Source: Desulfurobacterium indicum (GTDB lineage Bacteria > Aquificota > Aquificia > Desulfurobacteriales > Desulfurobacteriaceae). From it: 64,000 nucleotides of DNA. The stretch covers positions 1-64,000 of the forward strand of contig NZ_MOEN01000001.1 in assembly GCF_001968985.1 (NCBI RefSeq), written 5' to 3'. How positions within the stretch are numbered: position 1 is the first letter of the stretch; each line of letters begins with the position of its first letter. Under the pieces are notes generated by a model. That model worked only from the letters and a program-made list of their open reading frames with translations, did no database searches and was not told where the DNA came from. This document shows positions 25,899 to 35,301 of the stretch, in pieces. A program made the position numbers and the translations under genes.

Positions 25899-27221
25899 AT
25901 GCTTTTCAGACACAGAAATGCCAAGATACACAGACTTTATAAAGAAAAATTGGGACTCAAGGAACTTATTGCTATCGGTGTAGGTGGAATGATAGGTGGT
26001 GGTATATTTTCTGTACTTGGGATAGCTGTCGGCCTTGCTGGAAACGGTGCTCCCATATCATTTCTTATAGATATGTTAATTGCTCTTGCCGCAGGTTATC
26101 ACTATGTGAAACTGTGCCTTACTTTCAGAGATGATGGGGCAAGTTACACTTATCTTAAAAGAGCATTTCCCGATAAGCTGTTTATTTCTTCTATTGAAGG
26201 TTGGGTAGTTATCTTGGGTTATATCGGAACTCTGGCTCTTTATTCTTTTACCTTCGGTGCTTACGGTGCTGATCTTCTTGGTTATCCATCTTCGAATCTT
26301 GTTAGAATGGTTCTATCTGTTCTTGTTCTTCTCTTTTTCTATTATGTTAATGTTAAAGGTGTCAGGTCTTCAGGTGTAACTGAGGATATTATTGTTTATG
26401 TGAAAATCCTAATTCTTTCTCTGTTTGCTGTTATAGGGATTGCAAGAGTTGACGTTCACAGATTTGTTCCCCTTATGAATAAAGGTGTTCTTCCCGTATT
26501 TTTGGGAGCAGCTGTTATTTTTGTTGCCTATGAAGGATTTCAGCTTATTACAAATGCAGTTGCAGAAACGGAAAATCCTGATAGAGATATTCCGAGAGGT
26601 ATTTACGGTTCAATAATGATAACTGGATTAATTTATTTTCTTTTAGCAGTAATAGCCGTTGGAACATTAAGCTATCATCAGATAGTTACAGCAAAAGAGT
26701 ATGCCCTTGCTATGGTTGCACAGCCAGTTCTGGGTGTTTTTGGAAGAGTTCTGATAGGTATTGCAGCTCTTATGGCAACAAGTTCGGCTATTAATTCGAC
26801 TATGTTCGGTGCTTCACGAATGATGGCAGAAATGGGAGAACAGGGAATAATGCCCAAATTTTTATCTAAAAGAAATAAAAAATTGGTTCCTGTAGCTGCT
26901 CTTACCGTTCTCTTTATACTTTCTCTCCTGTTTTCCATGCTTGGCAGTTTAAGTATAATAGCTGAATTTTCAAGTTTGACCTTTTTAATGGTTTCAATAG
27001 GGGTCTCAATAGCAAATATAAAATTAAAAGAGAAAACACATGCTCATAAAGGTATTGCTCTTGCTGGCCTTATTCTTATGGCGATTACATCAACAACTAT
27101 AATAGGGTATTTATTGAAGACAAACCCGCAGGAAATTCTGGTTATTTTTGGACTTTATGTTTCTGTTTCGGTTGTGGCTGTTACATACATGAGCAAACCA
27201 TTTGAAATTAGACAACAATAA
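25899..27221 (+). CDS. APC-family amino acid permease
   Basis: A 440-residue protein with about twelve membrane helices. The GVGGMIGGGIFSVLGIAVG segment after a short cytoplasmic start is the family TM1 signature, and VIFVAYEGFQLITNAVAETENPDRDIPRG is the conserved loop between helices 6 and 7. The substrate is not readable from sequence. It follows the kinase after 11 bases with a GAGGAGG site, so the two are co-transcribed. Confidence 0.88.
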   Translation: MLFRHRNAKIHRLYKEKLGLKELIAIGVGGMIGGGIFSVLGIAVGLAGNGAPISFLIDMLIALAAGYHYVKLCLTFRDDGASYTYLKRAFPDKLFISSIEGWVVILGYIGTLALYSFTFGAYGADLLGYPSSNLVRMVLSVLVLLFFYYVNVKGVRSSGVTEDIIVYVKILILSLFAVIGIARVDVHRFVPLMNKGVLPVFLGAAVIFVAYEGFQLITNAVAETENPDRDIPRGIYGSIMITGLIYFLLAVIAVGTLSYHQIVTAKEYALAMVAQPVLGVFGRVLIGIAALMATSSAINSTMFGASRMMAEMGEQGIMPKFLSKRNKKLVPVAALTVLFILSLLFSMLGSLSIIAEFSSLTFLMVSIGVSIANIKLKEKTHAHKGIALAGLILMAITSTTIIGYLLKTNPQEILVIFGLYVSVSVVAVTYMSKPFEIRQQ

Positions 27222-27243
27222 TGAAACTTTAATATTTAAGGCT

Positions 27244-27316
27244 CTCCCTGCGAATGTATAAATGTTAAAAAAATGTAAAAATTTTTGGTAAAATAATTCC
27301 AACCATAAGCAGGGAG
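27244..27316 (+). promoter_or_regulatory. Leader of sucC with an inverted repeat covering its ribosome binding site
   Basis: CTCCCTGC at 27244-27251 is the exact complement of GCAGGGAG at 27309-27316, which includes most of the sucC Shine-Dalgarno sequence. A possible -10 TAAAAT lies between them at 27289-27294. Transcripts from upstream would carry both arms and those from the internal promoter only the second. Confidence 0.45.
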
Positions 27317-27323
27317 GAAAAAG

Positions 27324-28493
27324 ATGAAGATTCATGAGTATCAGGCTAAGGAAATATTTAAAAAGTATGGCCTGCCGGTCCCACTTGGAATTGTTGCCCA
27401 CTCAGCTCAAGAAGCAAAACAAGCCGCAGAAGAGCTTGGAACTCCGATAGTTGTTGTTAAAGCACAGGTTCATGCCGGAGGAAGAGGAAAAGCAGGCGGA
27501 GTTAAGCTTGCAAAATCACCTGAGGAAGCTGCTGAAATAGCAGCCCAGATGATAGGTAACCGTCTTAAAACTTATCAGAACCCGGAAGGACTTCCGATAA
27601 ACGTTGTTCTGATAGAAGCTGGAGTAAATATAGATAAAGAATTTTATGTGGGAATGACACTTGACAGAGAAGTTTCAAGGCCGGTTTTGATGGTCTCTGC
27701 CGCCGGAGGAATGGAGATTGAGGAAATTGCCAAAACCAATCCGGAGTTGATTATAAAAGAGCATGTTGATCCTGTAACAGGTCTTATGCCTTTCCAGGCA
27801 AGAAAGATAGCCTTCAAAATAGGTCTTACAGATAAAAAGGTTATATCTCAGTTTGTTAAATTGGCAATGACTCTAAGTAAAATGTATTTTGACCTTGATG
27901 CATCTCTCATAGAGGTGAATCCCCTCGTTCTTACAAAAGAGGGAGATCTTATCTGCCTTGATGCGAAGATTGACTTTGATGACAATGCACTCTTCAGACA
28001 TAAAGATATTCTTGAACTGGAAGACACCACGCAAATCGATCCCCTTGAGCTTGAAGCTAAAAAGTGGGATCTCAACTATGTAAAACTTGATGGAAATATC
28101 GGTTGTATGGTTAACGGTGCCGGTCTGGCGATGGCTACTATGGATACAATTAAGTTTTATGGCGGTGAGCCTGCTAACTTCCTTGATGTTGGTGGTGGAG
28201 CTACTGTTGAGAGAGTTGCGGCAGCATTTAAACTTCTCCTGTCAGATGAGAATGTTAAAGCCATTTTTGTAAATATTTTCGGCGGTATCGTGAGATGTGA
28301 CAGAATTGCCGGGGGTATTGTTGAAGCTGCCAAGCAGGTTGAGCTTGATAGACCTCTTATAGTTAGGCTTGAAGGAACAAACGTTGAACTTGGTAGAAAG
28401 ATGCTGGAAGAAAGTGGACTGAATATCATTCCGGCAAAGGATATGGCTGATGGAGCTCAAAAAGCTGTTAAAGCTGCAAAAGGTGAACTTTAA
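27324..28493 (+). CDS. sucC: Succinyl-CoA synthetase, beta subunit (ADP-forming)
   Basis: A 389-residue subunit, normal length. The N-terminal ATP-grasp domain starts [20 protein letters not shown] and carries [15 protein letters not shown]; the C-terminal CoA-ligase domain includes [13 protein letters not shown] and [11 protein letters not shown]. In the reductive TCA cycle it makes succinyl-CoA from succinate and feeds the 2-oxoglutarate synthase genes downstream. The start follows a GGGAGG site. Confidence 0.95.
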   Translation: MKIHEYQAKEIFKKYGLPVPLGIVAHSAQEAKQAAEELGTPIVVVKAQVHAGGRGKAGGVKLAKSPEEAAEIAAQMIGNRLKTYQNPEGLPINVVLIEAGVNIDKEFYVGMTLDREVSRPVLMVSAAGGMEIEEIAKTNPELIIKEHVDPVTGLMPFQARKIAFKIGLTDKKVISQFVKLAMTLSKMYFDLDASLIEVNPLVLTKEGDLICLDAKIDFDDNALFRHKDILELEDTTQIDPLELEAKKWDLNYVKLDGNIGCMVNGAGLAMATMDTIKFYGGEPANFLDVGGGATVERVAAAFKLLLSDENVKAIFVNIFGGIVRCDRIAGGIVEAAKQVELDRPLIVRLEGTNVELGRKMLEESGLNIIPAKDMADGAQKAVKAAKGEL

Positions 28494-28510
28494 TTAACAG
28501 GGAGGATGAG

Positions 28511-29413
28511 ATGAGCGTTCTTATAGATAAAAACACAAAAGTTGTTGTTCAGGGACTTACCGGCAAGGAAGGTTCTTTCCATGCAAAACAGTGTCTTGAT
28601 TATGGCACACAGATTGTTGCCGGTGTTACACCTGGTAAAGGTGGAATGACATGGCAGGACGATGAAGGAAAATATAGTGTTCCAGTTTTTAATACGGTCG
28701 AAGAAGCTGTTAAAGAAACTGGTGCTAATGCTTCTTTAATTTTTGTTCCGCCACCGTTTGCCGCAGATGCAATACTTGAAGCTGCAGATGCAGGAATAAA
28801 AATAATTATCTGTATTACAGAGGGTATTCCTGTTAACGATATGATTAAGGTAAAAAGGGCGTTAGAGGGGACAGGTGTTAGATACGTTGGGCCGAACTGT
28901 CCCGGTGTTATAACACCCGGTGAGTGTAAGATGGGAATTATGCCAGGACACATTTTTAAAAAAGGTAGAGTTGGAATTGTTTCAAGGAGTGGAACACTTA
29001 CCTATGAAGCTGCCTATCAGTTAACAACGAGGGGAATCGGACAGTCAACGGTTGTCGGTATAGGTGGAGATCCTGTTCCGGGAACGACTCACAGAGAAGC
29101 TGTTGAAATGTTTAACAACGATCCAGATACAGACGCAATAGTTCTCATAGGTGAAATTGGCGGAACGATGGAAGAGGAAGCAGCTGAATATATAAAAAAT
29201 AATGTTTCCAAGCCAGTTGTTGCCTACATTGCCGGTGTAACTGCTCCTCCGGGAAGAAGAATGGGACATGCAGGTGCCATCATTTCCGGTGGAAAGGGAG
29301 ATGCAAAGAGCAAGATGGAAGCATTAAGAGCTGCTGGTGCTTATGTATGTCAGACACCTGCTGAAATAGGTGAAACTGTTGAAAAAGCTCTCAAAGAAAG
29401 AGGTCTTTTATAA
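28511..29413 (+). CDS. sucD: Succinyl-CoA synthetase, alpha subunit
   Basis: A 300-residue subunit. The CoA-binding Rossmann domain has [21 protein letters not shown], and the ligase domain has [35 protein letters not shown] and the active-site His in [13 protein letters not shown]. It acts with SucC. It is 17 bases after sucC and 10 bases before korD. Confidence 0.95.
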   Translation: MSVLIDKNTKVVVQGLTGKEGSFHAKQCLDYGTQIVAGVTPGKGGMTWQDDEGKYSVPVFNTVEEAVKETGANASLIFVPPPFAADAILEAADAGIKIIICITEGIPVNDMIKVKRALEGTGVRYVGPNCPGVITPGECKMGIMPGHIFKKGRVGIVSRSGTLTYEAAYQLTTRGIGQSTVVGIGGDPVPGTTHREAVEMFNNDPDTDAIVLIGEIGGTMEEEAAEYIKNNVSKPVVAYIAGVTAPPGRRMGHAGAIISGGKGDAKSKMEALRAAGAYVCQTPAEIGETVEKALKERGLL

Positions 29414-29423
29414 GGAGGAAAAG

Positions 29424-29663
29424 ATGTCAAAGCCAAAGGGAATAGTTGAGATTAACGTTGATTGGTGCAAGGGATGTAACGTTTGTGCCGCTATCTGTCC
29501 TACAAATGTTCTTGAGCTTGACAAAATAAAGGCAATTATGACTGTCAAGTATCCTGAAAAGTGCATCGGCTGCAAGCAGTGCGAACTTGTATGTCCTGAC
29601 TTCTGTATCTTTGTTTTCACACCGGAAGAGTTTGAAGAAATTACTGGAAGTAAAAGTGCATAA
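29424..29663 (+). CDS. korD: 2-Oxoglutarate:ferredoxin oxidoreductase, delta subunit
   Basis: A 79-residue ferredoxin with two motifs, WCKGCNVCAAICP and CIGCKQCELVCP, for two [4Fe-4S] clusters. It begins MSKPKGIVEINVDW at ATG 29424 after AAGGAGG; an in-frame upstream start at 29370 would lie inside sucD and is unlikely. Order delta-alpha-beta-gamma follows the Kor/Oor pattern. Confidence 0.9.
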   Translation: MSKPKGIVEINVDWCKGCNVCAAICPTNVLELDKIKAIMTVKYPEKCIGCKQCELVCPDFCIFVFTPEEFEEITGSKSA

Positions 29664-29674
29664 CGGAGGTTGAA

Positions 29675-30838
29675 ATGGCAAAGCTTGAATTAAAGTATGG
29701 TAACCATGCCTGTGCTGAGGCGGCAATTATCGCCGGTTGCAGGTTCTATGCAGGATATCCTATTACTCCGTCTTCAGAAGTTGCAGAGAAGATGGCCGAA
29801 TTACTGCCGAAAGTTGGTGGTGCGTTTATTCAAATGGAAGATGAGATCGCTTCAATGGGGTGTGCCATTGGTGGTGCTTTTGCCGGTAAGAAATCAATGA
29901 CTGCAACTTCAGGTCCCGGTTTTTCTTTGAAACAGGAAAACATCGGATATGCAGTGATGTCAGAAGCTCCTGTAGTTATTGTAAACGTTCAGAGGGGCGG
30001 TCCTTCAACAGGTCTTCCTACACAGGTTGGTCAGCAGGATATTATGCAGACTCAGTGGGGAACTCACGGTGACAAACTCATTCCTGCCTTTTGCCCTGCT
30101 TCTGTTGAAGAGGTGATGGAAGAGACGATAAGAGCTTTCAACTGGGCAGAAGTTTTAAGAACGCCGGTTGTTCTTCTTATGGATGAAGTTATCGGACACA
30201 TGAAAGAGTCTGTTGATATGGATAAGTTTAAAAATCCTGAAATCTGGAACAGGAAAAAGCCTAAGGTTCCACCGGAAGAGTACCTTGCATATAAACCTGA
30301 AGAGGATGATGTTCCGGCTCTTGCCGATTTCGGAGACGGTTACAGATATCACGTGACGGGACTTATGCATGACTATACGGGTTTCCCAACAACAAATCCT
30401 GTAATGTGTCAGGAGCTTGTTGAAAGACTTATAAGAAAGGTCAAAAGAAGGGCTAAAGAGCTTGAGAAAAACGAAGAATTCATGCTTGATGATGCGGAAT
30501 TTGCCATTGTTGCTTTCGGTTCAACAGCAAGATCTGCGAAACTTGCGGTTAAACTTGCAAGGGAAAAAGGTATAAAAGTAGGACTTTTCAGACCTATAAC
30601 TCTCTGGCCTTCTCCTGAAGAGACACTTTACAGGCTTGCAGGGAAGGTTAAAGCAATTCTTGTTCCTGAGCTTAACATGGGACAATATGTTCTTGAGGTT
30701 GAAAGGTGTACTAAAGGACAGTGTCCAATATTCAGAATGAACAGAGCCAACGGGCAGATGATTTATCCGTTTGAGATTCTTGAAAAGATAGAAGAAATTG
30801 CAAGTGGAAAAATAGTAATTCCCGTTTCAAAAGCTTGA
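29675..30838 (+). CDS. korA: 2-Oxoglutarate:ferredoxin oxidoreductase, alpha subunit
   Basis: A 387-residue subunit with AGYPITPSSEVAEKM near the start, then VNVQRGGPSTGLPTQVGQQD, the block that distinguishes Kor from Por alpha chains. The C-terminal domain includes FAIVAFGSTARSAKLAV. It reductively carboxylates succinyl-CoA to 2-oxoglutarate, the direct next step after SucCD. Confidence 0.93.
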   Translation: MAKLELKYGNHACAEAAIIAGCRFYAGYPITPSSEVAEKMAELLPKVGGAFIQMEDEIASMGCAIGGAFAGKKSMTATSGPGFSLKQENIGYAVMSEAPVVIVNVQRGGPSTGLPTQVGQQDIMQTQWGTHGDKLIPAFCPASVEEVMEETIRAFNWAEVLRTPVVLLMDEVIGHMKESVDMDKFKNPEIWNRKKPKVPPEEYLAYKPEEDDVPALADFGDGYRYHVTGLMHDYTGFPTTNPVMCQELVERLIRKVKRRAKELEKNEEFMLDDAEFAIVAFGSTARSAKLAVKLAREKGIKVGLFRPITLWPSPEETLYRLAGKVKAILVPELNMGQYVLEVERCTKGQCPIFRMNRANGQMIYPFEILEKIEEIASGKIVIPVSKA

Positions 30839-30854
30839 TTTTAGGAGGTAAATG

Positions 30855-31715
30855 ATGCTTCAACCGATAGATATTTCGCTTGAAAAAGCGTTAGAGAAAA
30901 AGCCATACTTTAAGTATCTTAGAATTGATAAAATGCCCCACATCTGGTGCCCCGGTTGTGGTAACGGTCAGGTTTTAAAAGCCATATGTATAGCGCTTGA
31001 TAAGCTTGGTATTGATAACAACGATGTTTCTATGGTTTCCGGTATCGGTTGTTCTTCAAGAACACCCGGATACTTTGACGGTTACACCCTTCATACAACT
31101 CACGGAAGAGCACTTGCTTTTGCAACAGGTGTGAAGCTTGCGAGGCCGGAGCTTACAGTTATTGTTACAACTGGAGATGGTGACTGCACGGCTATTGGTG
31201 GAAACCACTTTATCCATGCATGCCGCAGGAATATTGACATTACTGTTCTTCTTTTTAATAACTGGATTTACGGTATGACCGGCGGTCAGGTTTCACCTAC
31301 GACGCCGAGTGGTTCATACGCTACAACAACTCCTTACGGTAACTATGAGCCGAACTTCTCAATTGCTGATCTTGCAATTGGAGCTGGCGCAACGTTTGTT
31401 GCAAGAGGAACCGCTTATCACGTTACAGAGCTTGTAAATCTTGTAGAGGCAGGTATTAAACATAAAGGTTTCTCTCTCATAGAGGTTCTTACACCTTGCA
31501 CTATTCAGTATGGGAGAAAAAATAAAATGGGTATTGTTGATATGTATATGTGGCTTAAAGAAAATACAATTCCTCTCAAGGCATGGGAAAAGCTTCCCGA
31601 AGAGAAAAGACAGGGTAAACTTCCAAGAGGTATCCTCCATCATGTTGATAACAGAGAGGAGTACACAGAGAAGTATTATAGTGTTGTTGAAAAAGTAATG
31701 GGAGGGAATAAGTAA
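30855..31715 (+). CDS. korB: 2-Oxoglutarate:ferredoxin oxidoreductase, beta subunit (TPP-binding)
   Basis: About 286 residues. IWCPGCGNGQVLKA and GIGCSSRTPGYFD supply Cys ligands; TTGDGDCTAIGGNHF is the TPP motif; LTPCTIQYGRKN has a further conserved Cys. ATGs occur at 30852 and 30855; the AGGAGG at 30843-30848 fits the second better. The stop overlaps the start of the gamma gene by one base. Confidence 0.93.
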   Translation: MLQPIDISLEKALEKKPYFKYLRIDKMPHIWCPGCGNGQVLKAICIALDKLGIDNNDVSMVSGIGCSSRTPGYFDGYTLHTTHGRALAFATGVKLARPELTVIVTTGDGDCTAIGGNHFIHACRRNIDITVLLFNNWIYGMTGGQVSPTTPSGSYATTTPYGNYEPNFSIADLAIGAGATFVARGTAYHVTELVNLVEAGIKHKGFSLIEVLTPCTIQYGRKNKMGIVDMYMWLKENTIPLKAWEKLPEEKRQGKLPRGILHHVDNREEYTEKYYSVVEKVMGGNK

Positions 31716-32332
31716 TGAGATACGAAATTAGAGTTATAGGTTCTGCCGGGCAGGGTTCTCTCCTTGCTGCTTATGTTCTTGCTGCGGCAGCTGTTCAGGA
31801 AGGTTATCACGTTACGCAGACGGCAACCTATGGTGCTGCTATGAGAAGTGGAACTTCAATGGGTGATGTTGTAATTTCAAATGAACCTATTGATTTTCCA
31901 AAAGTTTTTAATCTTGATGCTGTTGTTATTCAATCTCAAGAGGCTTATGATGAGATGGTTGGTGGAAAACCCATAAGACTTGATCCGGAGTGTGGCGAGA
32001 AAGATGCTGATGTTCTTGTAAATGTTAAGGATGGTGCAATTGTTGTATTTGATGCTGACCTTGTCCAGTGTGATCTTGATGCAAACAGGTACAGACTGAT
32101 TGCTGCGCCTATAGCAAGAACAGCTACAGAAATTGTAGGTAAAAGACAGACAATGAATATTGTTGCTCTTGGTGTTCTTCAGGTTGCTCTTGAAGATAGC
32201 GAATGTCCGATTTCCGAAGAATCTTTCATAAAAGCCATAGAAAAAGCTGTTCCTTCAAGGTTTGTTGACCTTAACAAGAAAGCCTTTGCAGAAGGTGTAA
32301 AAATAGGAAAAGAAGCTCTCAATAAAGCATAG
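31715..32332 (+). CDS. korC: 2-Oxoglutarate:ferredoxin oxidoreductase, gamma subunit
   Basis: A 205-residue subunit that begins YEIRVIGSAGQGSLLAAYVLA and has THYG-like TATYGAAMRSGTSMGDVV, typical of OFOR gamma chains. It is the last gene of the sucCD-korDABC operon, which ends at a strong hairpin. Confidence 0.92.
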   Translation: MRYEIRVIGSAGQGSLLAAYVLAAAAVQEGYHVTQTATYGAAMRSGTSMGDVVISNEPIDFPKVFNLDAVVIQSQEAYDEMVGGKPIRLDPECGEKDADVLVNVKDGAIVVFDADLVQCDLDANRYRLIAAPIARTATEIVGKRQTMNIVALGVLQVALEDSECPISEESFIKAIEKAVPSRFVDLNKKAFAEGVKIGKEALNKA

Positions 32333-32359
32333 AAAACGGGGGATCAATCCCCCGTTTTT
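32333..32359. terminator. Bidirectional terminator between korC and the pilin operon
   Basis: AAAACGGGGGAT pairs with ATCCCCCGTTTT around a two-base loop. T-runs on both sides let it serve converging transcripts. Confidence 0.9.
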
Positions 32360-32362
32360 AAA

Positions 32363-33703
32363 TTAATAAACTTTCCACTCTTTTATAATTATTTTTCCAC
32401 CGGTGCCCGCATTGTCAATTTGCTTTTTGAGTTCACAGTAAAAATTCTTATAGAATAAAGGTATTCCAAGAGAGGTTCCGTTTAGGCAGTAGTTCTTAAT
32501 CTCTTCATATGTAAGACCGCTGGGATGTGTGTTTTTCTTAAAATCCAAATCTTTCATGTGAACATCTCCATCGGCAACTATAAATGCAAAGTTTCTTTCA
32601 TATCCATCAGGACAGGAGCCAGTTAAATGAATGCTTTTTGAATCATTTATATTTACACCTTTATCTGCCCATATTACAAAGTTTGCTCCTTGTTTTGTGG
32701 AACCTGTATCCCATAGAAAAGAGGAATCTACATTAATAGCACCTGGTGTTATAAAAAAAATGGATGATGTTTTTGTTGCATCTTGATTTCCTGTGACAGT
32801 TATAACGCCTTGGGGAAACGTATTTGCGTCTATTTCATTTCCTGCATAAACGAGTAAATTATAGCCACCTTTTGTTTTTCCAGTAAATTTTATTTTATCA
32901 TCAAATATTACTTTGTCTTTTGCAGCTATAGTAACGTTCCAGTCTGTTTTCATTCCTTTGTCTCCCAATTCATCTTTTACATAAATATCGTTTTCTGCCA
33001 GCAGTTTAACATTGTCTACATCAATGGATGTATCTATAAATATGTTTTTCCCACAAATGGTTTTCCCTTCTATATTTGAAAGTGATGATAAATATACATC
33101 TGATGAGGGATTTCCTATATCACAAGTTTCATTATCAAGTGGGGCGAAAATAGTTGAAGTATCCATATCTGCGGCTTTAGGAGGTTCAAGGCTACTGAAT
33201 TTGTGGACAGTAAAGTTTGCATTTGTAAGGAGATTTTCTGCTGTACTACTGATATTAACCACACCCATTTCTGCTTCTGTCCATGGCGTGCTATCCATGC
33301 CAGTTATATCAAATGTTCCGTTTATAGAGAATGGAAAGAACGGACCTCCTTCAATTTTAATGATTACTTTTACTTCTCTTGATATATCTTTAATTTTTCC
33401 CACTGAATCTACTTTTATTGTGCCATCCGGATTTTTGACAACTGTTACAATGTATGTTCCGTTTGCAAATGTTGCTGTAGCGGTTTGAGGACTTGTTGTA
33501 GGTTTTAAATTTCCACTTTTAATATCGGCAAGAACTCTTTCTACTCCGCTTTCAGCAATTTTAAGTGCTTCAACTGAATATTTTGTGCTACCGGTTCCTT
33601 GTGATTCTTTCTGAATCATATAGGTTGTTATGCCGCCCAACATCGTTAAAAGGGCAATTACACCAAGAGTAACTTCTAAAACTAATGCTTTTCTTTTTTT
33701 CAT
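32363..33703 (-). CDS. Large PilX-like pseudopilin in minor-pilin operon
   Basis: A 446-residue protein, paralogue of the orphan at 12896. The N-terminal helix (ALVLEVTLGVIALLTMLGG) and EALKIAESGVERVLADIK match PilX. The body is built of short beta units such as DWNVTIAAKDKVIFDD, and YNLLVYAGNEI at about 281-291 aligns with NVLIYAGGDI of the other copy; both end in a W-K-Y type tail. It has a GGGGGA site upstream. It is the last gene of fimT-pilV-pilW-pilX, the position of PilX in classic minor pilin operons, though PilX there is far shorter. Confidence 0.72.
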   Translation of the reverse strand: MKKRKALVLEVTLGVIALLTMLGGITTYMIQKESQGTGSTKYSVEALKIAESGVERVLADIKSGNLKPTTSPQTATATFANGTYIVTVVKNPDGTIKVDSVGKIKDISREVKVIIKIEGGPFFPFSINGTFDITGMDSTPWTEAEMGVVNISSTAENLLTNANFTVHKFSSLEPPKAADMDTSTIFAPLDNETCDIGNPSSDVYLSSLSNIEGKTICGKNIFIDTSIDVDNVKLLAENDIYVKDELGDKGMKTDWNVTIAAKDKVIFDDKIKFTGKTKGGYNLLVYAGNEIDANTFPQGVITVTGNQDATKTSSIFFITPGAINVDSSFLWDTGSTKQGANFVIWADKGVNINDSKSIHLTGSCPDGYERNFAFIVADGDVHMKDLDFKKNTHPSGLTYEEIKNYCLNGTSLGIPLFYKNFYCELKKQIDNAGTGGKIIIKEWKVY

Positions 33704-33722
33704 AAAATCCCCCTTTAAAGGT

Positions 33723-34289
33723 TTACCAGTTTCTGCAAATTACTTTATCACCTATAGAAAAAGTTTCATTTCTCACTTTTCCAGTTATTGTGTAGGAAAC
33801 AGTATGATTGTTGGAGTCAACCGAGGCATTGAATGTATTTATCGTTACGATGTTTCCATCAAACATTGAAGCAGCAGTTCCGCTCCCGATAGCTCCTCGA
33901 TAGACCTTTCTAATAATATTATTGTTATTCAGATAATATTCAATCTTATATTTGCATGTTAAACTTGCGTTTGTCCATGTCTGGTTATCACATCCTGTTT
34001 TAGTGTAGTCAATAAAATATATCGTTAGAGGATCGGCCAATGTTCCAGTTCCGCTTACGGGAATTAGGCCAGCAGAAGCTACACCTCCGTATCCTGCTTT
34101 TCTCAGGTCGGAATCTATTATTTCTATGACGTTAAATACAGATATGTTGCCTCGAGAAGTTTTCATAGTTGTGTCCATCTGCCTGTATCCAAATGAAAAG
34201 AAGATGACAGCAGCGGCCATAATGATTAGGGCTATTATTGTTCCTACTATGAGTTCTATGAGTGTAAAACCGGCTCTGTATTCTTTCAT
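33723..34289 (-). CDS. PilW-like minor pilin
   Basis: A 188-residue prepilin. The cleavage-site motif AGFTLIELIVG sits six residues from the start, followed by a hydrophobic helix and a region RQMDTTMKTSRGNISVFNVIEIIDSDLRKAGYGG that matches PilW. The chosen ATG (34289) overlaps the pilV stop, and longer in-frame starts would put the cleavage site too far inside. Such proteins prime type IV pilus assembly. Confidence 0.8.
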   Translation of the reverse strand: MKEYRAGFTLIELIVGTIIALIIMAAAVIFFSFGYRQMDTTMKTSRGNISVFNVIEIIDSDLRKAGYGGVASAGLIPVSGTGTLADPLTIYFIDYTKTGCDNQTWTNASLTCKYKIEYYLNNNNIIRKVYRGAIGSGTAASMFDGNIVTINTFNASVDSNNHTVSYTITGKVRNETFSIGDKVICRNW

Positions 34290-34681
34290 TACCAATTCCC
34301 TTTGATATATTCTAGTGTAACGTTTCCATGGTAGTTCTGATATGAAAAACTGCTGATTACCTTTATCTTTTTGGTATTTGGATCTACCCCATTTTCTACT
34401 ATCCATTCGATATTGGCATCACCGCTAAATCCATCGCAGCATGTATCAGGATCGTTGTTGCAAGTTTCATCAATTCCCACAGTTAAGCAGGAATCAGTGT
34501 AGTTAAGGCTTACAAGATGTTCAAGAACTTTGTTGGCTTTATAGAGAGCTGCTTCTCTTTCTTGATTTATTTTTGAATATTTAATATTGAATATGATAAG
34601 CATACCTATTCCAAGCATGGCGATAGTGAATATTGCCATTGCTATTAAAGTTTCAATAAGTGTAAAACCTTCCTTTTTCAA
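34289..34681 (-). CDS. PilV-like minor pilin
   Basis: A 130-residue prepilin with MKKEGFTLIETLIAMAIF, a short leader and normal Gly/Glu cleavage pattern. The later SCLTVG, CNNDPDTCCDG region is rich in Cys. It lies between fimT and pilW genes with overlap on the pilW side. Confidence 0.8.
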   Translation of the reverse strand: MKKEGFTLIETLIAMAIFTIAMLGIGMLIIFNIKYSKINQEREAALYKANKVLEHLVSLNYTDSCLTVGIDETCNNDPDTCCDGFSGDANIEWIVENGVDPNTKKIKVISSFSYQNYHGNVTLEYIKGNW

Positions 34682-34682
34682 T

Positions 34683-35126
34683 TTATAACCTCTGTAAATA
34701 GATTCTTCCGCTTATTGCGCTGATCGTTATTTTGTATGAAATTCCATATCCGGACACTGTTATATTTCCATTTTGAACAGGTAATTTGTTCCGTTTAAAA
34801 TTTATGTAGTTTGTTCCTCCTGAGAAACTTGGAGTTAAAGTGATAGGAGAATCTATTGAAATGGTTTTTATTGGAGTTGAGTTTGTTGCTGGTGCATAAA
34901 TTTCATAATTGTCTGAATTTATTACTACTTTGCTGCTTCCTTTTTCCATGGCAAGACTTTGGCTCCAGATAAGGTCAGATGTTAGTTCTTCTGCTGCTTG
35001 CCTCACTTTTGAATAGTGTATCCAGGTAATAATCTTTGGGATAGCTATGATAGAAAGAATTCCAGCTATAACTATGCTTACAATAAGTTCTGTTAAAGTA
35101 AAGCCTTTTCTTTTCAGTATTTTCAT
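34683..35126 (-). CDS. FimT/GspH-like pseudopilin
   Basis: A 147-residue prepilin starting MKILKRKGFTLTELIVSIVI, with Glu5 present. The rest includes ASKIITWIHYSKVRQAAEELTSDL-like helix sequence and C-terminal strands typical of GspH/FimT. Start at 35126 is chosen because the cleavage site then lies eight residues in; an upstream frame extension to 35210 is unlikely. It is first in the minor pilin operon. Confidence 0.82.
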   Translation of the reverse strand: MKILKRKGFTLTELIVSIVIAGILSIIAIPKIITWIHYSKVRQAAEELTSDLIWSQSLAMEKGSSKVVINSDNYEIYAPATNSTPIKTISIDSPITLTPSFSGGTNYINFKRNKLPVQNGNITVSGYGISYKITISAISGRIYLQRL

Positions 35127-35174
35127 AGTTGATTTCCCAAAAGTAAAATAGCCATTCAATCTACATATATATAT

Positions 35175-35203
35175 AATATATAGGAATTTAGCCTTTAAAA
35201 CAA
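35175..35203 (-). promoter_or_regulatory. Possible promoter of the minor pilin operon
   Basis: On the minus strand TTGTTT (35198-35203) and TATATT (35175-35180) are spaced by 17 bases, about 50 bases before the fimT-like start. The surrounding ATAT run makes the -10 call uncertain. Confidence 0.5.
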
Positions 35204-35248
35204 CTATCAACTTACTAAGGTTAAAATCTAAAAAAATGTTTTAAATTT

Positions 35249-35278
35249 CTTGACAACTCGATTCAAAAATCCTAAATT
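35249..35278 (+). promoter_or_regulatory. Promoter of hspR-Hsp100 with HAIR-like element
   Basis: TTGACA (35250-35255) and TAAATT (35273-35278) are spaced 17 bases. CTTGACA followed at five bases by ATTCAAA (35261-35267) resembles the HspR operator CTTGAGT-N7-ACTCAAG, with a shorter spacer and four mismatched positions. Autoregulation is expected of HspR but unproven here. Confidence 0.6.
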
Positions 35279-35301
35279 TCTAATCAGAAGGAGGCAGTGA
35301 T

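Noticed and set aside
35160-35185. ATAT run between fimT and hspR as a repeat or origin-like element
   Set aside because: It is short, simple sequence between divergent promoters and has no DnaA-box-like motifs around it.
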